From Chitinophaga hostae (GTDB lineage: Bacteria; Bacteroidota; Bacteroidia; Chitinophagales; Chitinophagaceae), in NCBI RefSeq assembly GCF_018224885.1, contig NZ_JAGTXB010000005.1, forward strand, positions 1 to 64,000: a stretch of DNA of 64,000 bases, in the 5' to 3' direction. Shown piece after piece: positions 45,574-53,734 of this stretch (its first letter is position 1; each line of letters opens with the position of its first letter). The position numbers and the translations under genes were made by a program. Under the pieces are notes generated by a model. The model searched no databases. It worked only from the letters and a program-made list of their open reading frames with translations, and had not been told where the DNA came from.

Positions 45574-46531
45574 TCGCTTCCGATTTAATCAGTTAACTAT
45601 AAGATTTATCTATAACTATGAATCAGGATAAGTTATCTAATATTTTATATTGATATTCAATGTTTTATTATTTTTTTACAAGACAATTCTATAGATAAAG
45701 TACTCATGTTATTATTTTTCCCCAATAAAGACTTAATTTAGTGGTTATAAAATGCACCTCACCTGAATCACTATTTGGAATAAAGTATAGAGAATAACAA
45801 AATCTGGATCGGGATATCGAGTATTAAAATAGATCGGGCGTCGTTTATCAGCAGAAAAATAATAAAGCTTATGAACTTCTTACCAGGAAAACAAAATCTA
45901 AACGCTTACAAGAGATTTCATTGGGTGAACATTTACTGCACCTACCATCTGCCATAAGTTTCAAAAAAAGTATAGTATAGCTTTGTGTCTGGCCATCAAC
46001 GACTGGCGGTAAATGCCAGGTACATGGCGCTATAGAAAGTTCAACAATCAGGCGGATAACATAAGCACGACATAGAGGAGTATACAGCCGCCGTATTGTT
46101 CAGTATGGCAATTTTTAACGCAACAAGCAATTTGCGGTGGTGAATAACCACCCGGTTTACTGTTCCCTGAAACAGCTTTTTAAAGCGTAGGTGATGAATA
46201 AAAAAGTTGTTGCAATACAGGAGAAGGTTTAAACCATCGTGATTTCAGGCTGTCATATTTAATGAGCGATACCATAGTATCAGCGCGATGCCGTACAATT
46301 TTTCAACCAAAGGCGTATAACCAAAATCAACGACCAGTCTTATGATGTATAGGATCAACAGTCGAAACCACTCAAATAACTGATTAATATATAACCGGTC
46401 TCACAACAAAATGGTAAATCAATGATGCCGTATTATGATGCGCTTTCATGCGCCAATGGCCCTCCGCTTAGGGGCTGTATTTATTAAACCAAAGTAGAAA
46501 AATTAAACAAACAACAACCAAAATCTTGTTT
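45574..46531. other. Long A/T-rich intergenic region upstream of the third SusC gene
   Basis: About 960 bp. Only short frames occur (for instance 28 codons from an ATG near 45870), none with family resemblance. No palindrome of the GntR type, no tRNA and no complete insertion sequence were seen. Its base composition in the left half is clearly more A/T-rich than the neighbouring genes. It may contain a long leader, a small RNA, or a worn-out mobile element. Confidence 0.5.
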
Positions 46532-49500
46532 ATGAGAAAAAAAACAACCCATCTTATTCCTTTCATTCCGGGTATAAACACGGCCACCAAAGAAGCTTTT
46601 CGTAAAGCTTTCCTGGCAATGCTCGTGTTTATTTTGCCGCTGTTTGCTTTTGCGCAACAGCAGGTAACCGGTAAAGTGACTGCGCAGGAAGATGGCTCTG
46701 CCTTACCAGGTGTAAGTGTAAGAATTAAGAACACAAATACCGGTACTGCTACTGATGCAAAAGGTAACTATACCATTACAGCATCCCAGGGAAGTATACT
46801 GGTGTTCTCTTTTATAGGTTACAATGAACAGGAAATACCTGTAACATCCGGCCTCAGATACAATGTGTCTTTACAATCTGTCCGTACTTCCTTAACGGAA
46901 ATAATTGTAACAGGACAGGGTGTAAAAAGAGAAAAAAGGAGTCTCGGTTATGCCGTGGCTACTATCAACAAGGAAGACCTGGGTGATAATACCAGCCCGA
47001 TAAATGCGCTGACAGGTAAAGTAGCGGGTTTGAATATTACCTCCGGGTATGCGCCGGGCGCCTCTTCCAGGATTACTTTGCGCGGACCTACTTCTTTCAG
47101 TGGCAACAACCAACCGGTGTTTGTTATTGATGGTATACCCGTGAGCAATGATAATATCAGGAATACGGACTTCCTCAACGACCAGGTGGACTATGGTAAC
47201 AGGGGAAATGACCTTAACCCGAACGATATTGAAAGTATCACCGTGTTGAAAGGCCCGGCTGCTGCCGCGCTGTATGGAAGCATTGCTTCAAATGGCGCCA
47301 TCCTGATCACCACAAAAAAAGGGAAGAAGAACTCACCCGCACAAATCAATTTCAGCACCAGTTACCAGCTCTCAAAGATCCTGAAATTCCCTACTTTCCA
47401 GAATGAATTCGGAGAAGGTAACCTTGACGGTATTCCCGATGACAGAAGAGAGAATTTCAGCTGGGGTGAAAAATTTGACGGCAAAGAAAGGCCGTTCGGA
47501 CAAATTATTGATGGTAAACAACAGTTAAAGAAATATGAAGCTATTCCGAACAATGTAAAAGATTTTTTTGACCCGGGACAAACCTTCAATAATAACCTGA
47601 CTGTTTCCGGCGGTAATGAAAAATCAACTTATTTCTTATCAGTGGGTGCATTAAATAATAAAGGAATTATTCCCACCACTAATTACAACAAGTATAGTGT
47701 GAGAGTAAGCGGATCCTCTGAATTTTCTGATAAGTTCTCCAGCCAGGCATCTGTGGGATATACCAATATCTCCAGCCAGCTGCCTTTGGGAGGTCAGACC
47801 AACTCTGTGTATGCCTCCATATTCCAGCAGCCAAGGGATGCTCCGATCGTTGATTTCAAAGATCTCAGCAACCACTATAACGGCACTTTCACCGGCCCCG
47901 ATGGTACCAACTACTATGGATACTATGGCGCCTATACGAAAAACCCGTATTTCCTGCTGCAGAATTATAAGAATAATAACTCGGTAGAACGTGTCAACGG
48001 AACATTTTCGCTTTCGTATAAACCCATCAATGGCCTCGATATCACCGAGCGTATTGGTGCGGATATATACAGCGACCGCAGGTATGAAAAGGCTGCCAAG
48101 TATTCCTTTGTACCGGTTGATCCTTTTTATGAAGGCAACAACTGGGTGGATAATGGTAAGTACTCACAGGACATTACCAACTATACACAGTTTAACCATG
48201 ACCTGATCATCACTTACACAACTGCACTGACCAGGGATCTGAATATGAAGTTGTTGGCGGGTAATAACTTCAGGATGACTACCAGCAATAACCTGTTTTC
48301 TGCCACCAACACCACCGGTGGTTTGATTGTACCAGGCTTCTATAACCTCGACAATTCCAACGGACCTGTGAATTCTACCAACACCCTTTCACAAAGGAGA
48401 CTGTATGGTTTTTACGGGGAAGCTGACTTTGATTACAAAAATATGCTGTTCCTGGGTGGAACCATACGTAACGACGTTTCTTCCACGCTCCCTACCAATA
48501 ATAATTCTTATGTGTACCCAAGCGTGAACGCCGCTTTTGTATTCTCTGAGTTATATAAGGATAAAGCTTTCAGCGACATCCTGAGTTTCGGAAAGGTGAG
48601 GGTCAGCTATGCTAAAGTAGGTGCGGATGCTCCTGCTTACCGGTTGCAGACTACCTACACTAAAACAGACGTGAATGGCGACTTCGGGGAGATTTTATTC
48701 CCGATTACCAGCAACAACGCTACCATACCTGGTTTTGCCCGCAATAACCGCATCGGTAATCCGAATCTGAAACCGGAGTTCACCTCTTCTTTTGAAGTGG
48801 GAACAGAGTTGTCTTTACTTAAAAATAAAATCAACCTGGACGTAACTTACTACAGTACCAAATCCACCAACCAGATTGTGGATGTGCCTATCCCTAACAG
48901 TTCCGGATTTAATAACATCACCCTGAACGTGGGAGAAATGACCAACAAAGGGCTGGAAATAGGCGTAAGAGCTACACCGGTTAACACCGCCTATGGCTTG
49001 CGCGTGGAACTCTATGGTACTTACAGTAAGCTCGACAATAAAGTAGTAGATATCAACGATAAACTGGACCAGGTGGCCATCAGTGCCGGCATCAGCGGTA
49101 CCACCGCGATGGCACAGGTAGCCGCTAAAGGCAGGAAGTATGGAACCTTCTATGGTACCGGTCTGGCAGTTGACCCGACAAGTGGTAAGGTTATCATTGA
49201 TCAGGCAACAGGTTTGCCACTCAACAACGCCACTAACTACTATGGCAGCTACCTGCCCGACTATATGGCTTCATTCGGCGCTAATATCAGTTACAAAGGC
49301 TTTATGCTGAAATTCCTGTTTGATACCAAACAGGGTGGCGTGTTCTACTCAAACACCAAGAGCCTGATTGACTTTGGCGGCTATGCGCTGGAAACAGCGA
49401 CCAACGGCCGTCAGGATTATGTATTCCCTAACTCCGTGTACCAGGATGCTAACGGAAAATATGTGGATAATACCTCTATTAAATTCCATCCGTACGACTA

Positions 49501-49789
49501 CTGGACTAATGTGGTACCGGCCGGAGAACATATTATCGACGCCAGCTACATCAAGCTGCGTGAGGCTTCTTTTGGTTATTCCTTTAGCCAGTCGATGTTA
49601 AGACATACCCCATTTTCAAAACTAACGGTATTGTTGTATGGCAATAACCTGTTTTTATGGGTGCCCAGCTCCAATAAGTTTGCTGATCCGGAAATCAATG
49701 CGCAGGGAGCCAGCAACGTGCAGGGATATGAATTCTTATCCAATCCTTCACTCCGGAACATGGGTATTAAAGTGGATGTGTCATTCTAA
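46532..49789 (+). CDS. SusC/RagA-family TonB-dependent transporter
   Basis: About 1085 residues from the ATG at 46532. The signal peptide is set back from the start (KAFLAMLVFILPLFAFAQ, residues ~25-42). Domains: carboxypeptidase-regulatory-like (~44-120, QVTGKVTAQEDGSALPGVSV), the variant signature LTEIIVTGQGVKREKRSLGY, plug (LTGKVAGLNITSGYAPG, VLKGPAAAALYGSIASNGAILI) and barrel ending MGIKVDVSF. It belongs to a different SusC subgroup from the two others (TGQGVKREKR in place of VGYGTQK). It works with the SusD-like lipoprotein 28 bp downstream to import an unknown ligand, which may be peptide or glycan. Confidence 0.95.
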   Translation: MRKKTTHLIPFIPGINTATKEAFRKAFLAMLVFILPLFAFAQQQVTGKVTAQEDGSALPGVSVRIKNTNTGTATDAKGNYTITASQGSILVFSFIGYNEQEIPVTSGLRYNVSLQSVRTSLTEIIVTGQGVKREKRSLGYAVATINKEDLGDNTSPINALTGKVAGLNITSGYAPGASSRITLRGPTSFSGNNQPVFVIDGIPVSNDNIRNTDFLNDQVDYGNRGNDLNPNDIESITVLKGPAAAALYGSIASNGAILITTKKGKKNSPAQINFSTSYQLSKILKFPTFQNEFGEGNLDGIPDDRRENFSWGEKFDGKERPFGQIIDGKQQLKKYEAIPNNVKDFFDPGQTFNNNLTVSGGNEKSTYFLSVGALNNKGIIPTTNYNKYSVRVSGSSEFSDKFSSQASVGYTNISSQLPLGGQTNSVYASIFQQPRDAPIVDFKDLSNHYNGTFTGPDGTNYYGYYGAYTKNPYFLLQNYKNNNSVERVNGTFSLSYKPINGLDITERIGADIYSDRRYEKAAKYSFVPVDPFYEGNNWVDNGKYSQDITNYTQFNHDLIITYTTALTRDLNMKLLAGNNFRMTTSNNLFSATNTTGGLIVPGFYNLDNSNGPVNSTNTLSQRRLYGFYGEADFDYKNMLFLGGTIRNDVSSTLPTNNNSYVYPSVNAAFVFSELYKDKAFSDILSFGKVRVSYAKVGADAPAYRLQTTYTKTDVNGDFGEILFPITSNNATIPGFARNNRIGNPNLKPEFTSSFEVGTELSLLKNKINLDVTYYSTKSTNQIVDVPIPNSSGFNNITLNVGEMTNKGLEIGVRATPVNTAYGLRVELYGTYSKLDNKVVDINDKLDQVAISAGISGTTAMAQVAAKGRKYGTFYGTGLAVDPTSGKVIIDQATGLPLNNATNYYGSYLPDYMASFGANISYKGFMLKFLFDTKQGGVFYSNTKSLIDFGGYALETATNGRQDYVFPNSVYQDANGKYVDNTSIKFHPYDYWTNVVPAGEHIIDASYIKLREASFGYSFSQSMLRHTPFSKLTVLLYGNNLFLWVPSSNKFADPEINAQGASNVQGYEFLSNPSLRNMGIKVDVSF

Positions 49790-49817
49790 TTTCAATTGGG
49801 CTTAAAAAATAAACTTG

Positions 49818-51275
49818 ATGAAAACGAATATAAAATCACTGATTTTGCTGTCGACCTTCCTGTTTTCATCCGCGGGTTGCAAAAAACTCCTGGATGTAAA
49901 TACGGATCCCAACAATGCGTTGGATGTGCCGGTAGAAGTATTGCTACCTTCGGCAGAAACGGGACTTACATTTGCGGTGGGAAATACCCTTACCATCGAT
50001 GGCGGTATCTGGAGTCAATACTGGACACAGAATCCTACCTCGTCACAATATAAAACCCTGGACCAGTACGCTCCTGCACAGGGCGACTTCGGTAACGTAT
50101 GGCTTAATATTGAAGTAGACGCGCTCGAAAACTTCCAGAAGGTCATCGATAAAGGAAACGCTACCAATAAAAAGCAGTACGTGGCGATCGCCATGCTGCT
50201 TAAAGCATACGCTTTCCAGCTCAGCACCGACCTCTGGGGAGATGTACCTTTTTCGGAAGCGTTACAGGGAGATGCGACCACCCAGATACTGAATCCGAAA
50301 TATGATTCACAAAGCGACATTTACAACGGACTGGTGAAACTGGTGGATGATGCCATCAAACTCATTAATCCGGACGAACCGGCTCCCGGTAATGATGACC
50401 TGATTTACCAGGGAGATATGGAAAAATGGTTGCGCTTCGCCAATACCCTGAAGTTAAGAATAGGATTACGCCTGGCGAAGAAAGATGCCGCCAGGGCTGC
50501 CACCATCGTTAAGTCGCTGGCGGGCGCGGATTTTATTCAACCCGGTGAACCGGCACTTCAAAACTTTAATTCTACCGGCGGTCAGCAAAATCCGCTGTAT
50601 GGCGCTATTGCAGGTACGGTGCTCAATACAACACAGAACCTTGTAGCCAGTTCCACTGCAGTCGACTTCTTTAATGTCAATAACGACCCGAGGCTGTTTG
50701 CTTTCTACGATCCAATCAATACGGGTAACGTAGTCGGCATTCCGCAAGGAAGTTTCAATGCGCCGCCTACTACAACTGTTTCACCCCCATCAGCTGCTAC
50801 CAGCGGTAATGCAAAAGATGCCAACTCCGCGCTGGCGCCCGTAAAACTGATGACGGATTATGAGGCCAGCTTCCTCCAGGCAGAAGCCGTGGTAAGAGGC
50901 TGGCTCAGCGGTGATGCGGAAGAGTTGTATAACGCGGGTATTACCAACAGCTTTGATGCCTATCACGTAGATGGAGCCAGTGATTACATGACGCAGCCGT
51001 CTGTGGCATTCCCGGCCGGTGGATCTTCCGAAGAAAAGATAAAGGCCATTATCACACAAAAATGGGCAGCCATGTGCGGCAACCAGACTATTGAAGCCTG
51101 GTCAGAATGGAGAAGAACCGGGTATCCCTCCTTCTTTGTTATTTCAAAAGGATCTATTATCGGGGCAGGCAGATGGCCTGGTATATTCCTGTATCCTTCT
51201 TCGGAACTGACCAGGAATCCAAACGCGCCCAAAGCCAATCATTTTGTATACGATAAAGTGTGGTGGGCGAACTAA
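49818..51275 (+). CDS. SusD/RagB-family lipoprotein (short, SusD-like_2 type)
   Basis: About 485 residues, shorter than the other two SusD proteins. A lipoprotein signal (LILLSTFLFSSAGC then KKLLDVNTDPNNA) precedes the SusD-like_2 pattern: VLLPSAETGLTFAVG, GGIWSQYWTQNPTSSQY, AIAMLLKAYAFQLSTDLWGDVP, MEKWLRFANTLKLRIGLR and a C-terminal IIAQKWAAMCGNQTIEAWSEWRRTG-like region (ITQKWAAMCGNQTIEAW). It pairs with the SusC gene upstream. A small lipoprotein gene follows 39 bp later, so these three form one operon. Confidence 0.93.
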   Translation: MKTNIKSLILLSTFLFSSAGCKKLLDVNTDPNNALDVPVEVLLPSAETGLTFAVGNTLTIDGGIWSQYWTQNPTSSQYKTLDQYAPAQGDFGNVWLNIEVDALENFQKVIDKGNATNKKQYVAIAMLLKAYAFQLSTDLWGDVPFSEALQGDATTQILNPKYDSQSDIYNGLVKLVDDAIKLINPDEPAPGNDDLIYQGDMEKWLRFANTLKLRIGLRLAKKDAARAATIVKSLAGADFIQPGEPALQNFNSTGGQQNPLYGAIAGTVLNTTQNLVASSTAVDFFNVNNDPRLFAFYDPINTGNVVGIPQGSFNAPPTTTVSPPSAATSGNAKDANSALAPVKLMTDYEASFLQAEAVVRGWLSGDAEELYNAGITNSFDAYHVDGASDYMTQPSVAFPAGGSSEEKIKAIITQKWAAMCGNQTIEAWSEWRRTGYPSFFVISKGSIIGAGRWPGIFLYPSSELTRNPNAPKANHFVYDKVWWAN

Positions 51276-51314
51276 CAGGCATATCGATATTCTTTTAACT
51301 ATTAATTGTACTTC

Positions 51315-51959
51315 ATGAAAGTAATATATATGTTCCTGGCAGGTTGTATGCTGCTCGCAGCCTGCACAAAGGACTCGGAAAACAAGTATACCCAAATGGT
51401 GACTCCCAGGTACCCCGTTATCACGCTGAAAGGAGCGCCGGCGGTTACATTGGCTGTTGGCAGCGGCGCCTATACGGATGCAGGAGCTACTTCGTTTGAC
51501 AGCATCAACAACAGCACGACTACGCTCCAGCCGTTAAACAACGACGTGGACCCGGCTACTGCAGGTTTTTATATCGTGAATTTTCTCGCAAAAAATGTGT
51601 ACGGTTACAGAACCTCCGCCAGCAGGCTGGTACTTGTTACCACCATTCCCGCGAGCGATGATATCAGCGGTACCTACAAACGTACCAATGGCGTAATTGT
51701 GCACGTAGTAAAAGCCGGTCAGGGATTATATACCGTTGATAACGTTGGTGGCGTTGCCAATGCGCCGGCCTTCGTTTTTCCATTCTACATCGGCTTTACA
51801 GACCTTAACACCTTTGAGGGGCCTACCCAGATCACACCGCTTGGTAAGTTATCCATTACCAGTCCAACCATCATACGTTCAGGCGGTAAAATAACCTTGA
51901 AGTGGATAGTTATTAATCCAAACTTTGGAGGCGCGGTACGTACCTTCGAAAGACAATAA
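51315..51959 (+). CDS. Small surface lipoprotein with Ig-like domain (BT_2262/DUF5011-like)
   Basis: About 214 residues from the ATG at 51315. The lipoprotein signal is MFLAGCMLLAAC then TKDSE. Residues about 30-110 form an Ig-like domain of the type LKGAPAVTLAVGSGAYTDAG with FYIVNFLAKNVYGYRTSASR, typical of DUF5011/DUF5012 modules that accompany SusC/SusD pairs. The C-terminal part (DISGTYKRTNGVIVHVVKAG to GGAVRTFERQ) is a second beta domain. It is probably an accessory surface glycan-binding protein of the 46532-49818 pair. The operon ends just downstream at a long hairpin. Confidence 0.75.
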   Translation: MKVIYMFLAGCMLLAACTKDSENKYTQMVTPRYPVITLKGAPAVTLAVGSGAYTDAGATSFDSINNSTTTLQPLNNDVDPATAGFYIVNFLAKNVYGYRTSASRLVLVTTIPASDDISGTYKRTNGVIVHVVKAGQGLYTVDNVGGVANAPAFVFPFYIGFTDLNTFEGPTQITPLGKLSITSPTIIRSGGKITLKWIVINPNFGGAVRTFERQ

Positions 51960-51966
51960 TTGCTGT

Positions 51967-52083
51967 GTAAGCGGAAAGCCAAAAGCAAAAAGCTATTGTA
52001 ACGAATCATTAATACGGAATACCATCCGGGTAATTTATTCGTTACAATAGCTTTTTGCTTTTGGCTTTCTGCTTTCCGCTTAC
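51967..52083. repeat. Second long hairpin related to the one at 45465
   Basis: The central 29 bp of each arm (51978-52006 and 52037-52065) are perfect reverse complements. The outer GTAAGCGGAAAGC pairs with its complement ending at 52083, after a 7-nt extra piece in the right arm; the loop is 30 nt. The left arm, GCGGAAAGCCAAAAGCAAAA then AGCTATT, aligns with the hairpin at 45465 with few changes, whereas the inner part differs. It begins 8 bp after the lipoprotein stop. Confidence 0.9.
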
Positions 52084-52113
52084 TAAATTTAGCTATCCTA
52101 ACTGCTAAGCAAT

Positions 52114-53607
52114 ATGACCACTATCAAATTGAAAATCGTTAAACCCGATCAGCCCGATTACAACACCTGGAACAACCGTGGCGTTAACCTCAGGTTTGAA
52201 GGGCATCCCGCAGAAATTATTCCTGTTAACACGATCGACGCCCTCGCGGCGGCGTTGCAACATGCTGTTGACGAAGGGTTGCGCCCGGCCGTGCGCGGCG
52301 GTGGTCACTGCCTCGAGAATTTTGTCAGTAACCCGGGTGTAGAGGTAGTTATTGATATTTCCGCGATGAAAGGCGTGCGGTATGATGAAGAACGTAATGC
52401 AATAGAAGTAACTGCTGGTACCACATTGGGTGAGATGCAGGAAGCGCTATATCACAACTGGGGAACAGTACTGCCTACGGGACAACATCCGGCAGTGGGA
52501 GTAGGCGGACATATACCGGGCGGGGCTTTCGGCTTTATGCACCGGCTGCATGGATTAGGTGTCGACTATCTTTATGCCGTGGAAGTATTGTGCGTGAATA
52601 AAGAACGGCAGGTAGAAAAGATTATTGCTACCAGTGATCCATCTGATGAGCACCGTGAACTCTGGTGGGCGCATACCGGCGGTGGCGCCGGTAATTTCGG
52701 AGTAGCCACCCGCTACTGGTTTCGCAAACCCGGCAACAGCAAGGATCCTGCGGAACTGTTGCCCAAAGCGCCGGCTGTTGTGGAAACCATCGAACTCGAA
52801 TGGCCATGGAGCGATATGGATGAAAATGCTTTCCGGCAGCTGGTCAACAATTTTGGCCACTGGAGCTATGCGCATGGCCGTCCGGATAGTGATGCGCTGA
52901 ACGTATTTGCAACGATGCATCTCTGGAACAAGGTGCTTGGAAAAATACAGCTGAAGGGATTGGTGTTTGATCCGTCTGCAAATGCAGCCGATGATTTTAT
53001 ACAAGCCATCAACGGTAAAGCAGGCATACCTTGTACCGTGAAAAAAGAACAAATGAGCTGGCTCGATTTTGCCCTTAACCCGTTCCCGGATATATTTTCA
53101 GGCGGTAAGGCAGCGTTCAAGGTAAAAGATGCCTTCCTTTGCAAACCTTATACAGCGGAGCAGCTGGGTACCATCTATCACTATTTAGCTGAACGGAATG
53201 ATATACCTGGCGGAAATGTTGGTTTGGCCACCTACGGTGGACAGGTAAACAGTGTTGCCGCTGATGCTACCAGCTCAGCCCAGCGCGGGGCAATCATGGC
53301 TACCGCCTGCGTGGTTGGGTGGATGGATCCGGAAGCTGCCGCCGGCAGTATGGATTGGGTACGCAATTGTTACAGCGATTTGTTTAAAGCGACCGGTGGC
53401 GCCCCGGTACCCGGTGATCAAACCGGGGGAAGCGTTATTGCCCATCCCGACAATGACCTGGCCGATCCCACCTGGAACCGTTCAGGCGTACCCTGGCATA
53501 CCTTCTACTACCAGGATAATTATCCACGCCTTCAGCAGGTAAAAGCAAAATGGGATCCGCTGAATATTTTCAGACACCGGTTGTCGGTACAAGCGGCCGG
53601 CCTATAG
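52114..53607 (+). CDS. FAD-linked oxidase of the berberine-bridge (BBE) type
   Basis: 497 residues without a signal peptide, so cytoplasmic. The N-terminal PCMH-type FAD domain has PAVRGGGHCLEN with H65 as the likely covalent flavin site, VDISAMKGVRYDEE, TAGTTLGEMQEAL and VGVGGHIPGGAFGF. The C-terminal BBE segment reads FYYQDNYPRLQQVKAKWDPL then NIFRHRLS. In bicovalent BBE enzymes a Cys precedes PxVGVGGH; here that stretch is GQHPAVGVGGH, so flavin is probably held by one bond. Relatives oxidise sugars or secondary metabolites with oxygen and make hydrogen peroxide. It lies between a SusC/SusD operon and a sugar-acid operon, so a carbohydrate substrate is plausible. Confidence 0.88.
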   Translation: MTTIKLKIVKPDQPDYNTWNNRGVNLRFEGHPAEIIPVNTIDALAAALQHAVDEGLRPAVRGGGHCLENFVSNPGVEVVIDISAMKGVRYDEERNAIEVTAGTTLGEMQEALYHNWGTVLPTGQHPAVGVGGHIPGGAFGFMHRLHGLGVDYLYAVEVLCVNKERQVEKIIATSDPSDEHRELWWAHTGGGAGNFGVATRYWFRKPGNSKDPAELLPKAPAVVETIELEWPWSDMDENAFRQLVNNFGHWSYAHGRPDSDALNVFATMHLWNKVLGKIQLKGLVFDPSANAADDFIQAINGKAGIPCTVKKEQMSWLDFALNPFPDIFSGGKAAFKVKDAFLCKPYTAEQLGTIYHYLAERNDIPGGNVGLATYGGQVNSVAADATSSAQRGAIMATACVVGWMDPEAAAGSMDWVRNCYSDLFKATGGAPVPGDQTGGSVIAHPDNDLADPTWNRSGVPWHTFYYQDNYPRLQQVKAKWDPLNIFRHRLSVQAAGL

Positions 53608-53734
53608 AGCAAAAAAGCATCGACGACGGCAAAATTAGCAGATGTTTATGTGCCCACGCCTGTATTAACTTTGTTCGCGAAACATACCAACGCATTTGTT
53701 TCCGCAGAGGGTATAGGTAATCAACAGCAGCACA

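Noticed and set aside
45574..46531. Degraded transposase
   Set aside because: Only short frames without transposase motifs and no terminal inverted repeats or target duplications could be identified.
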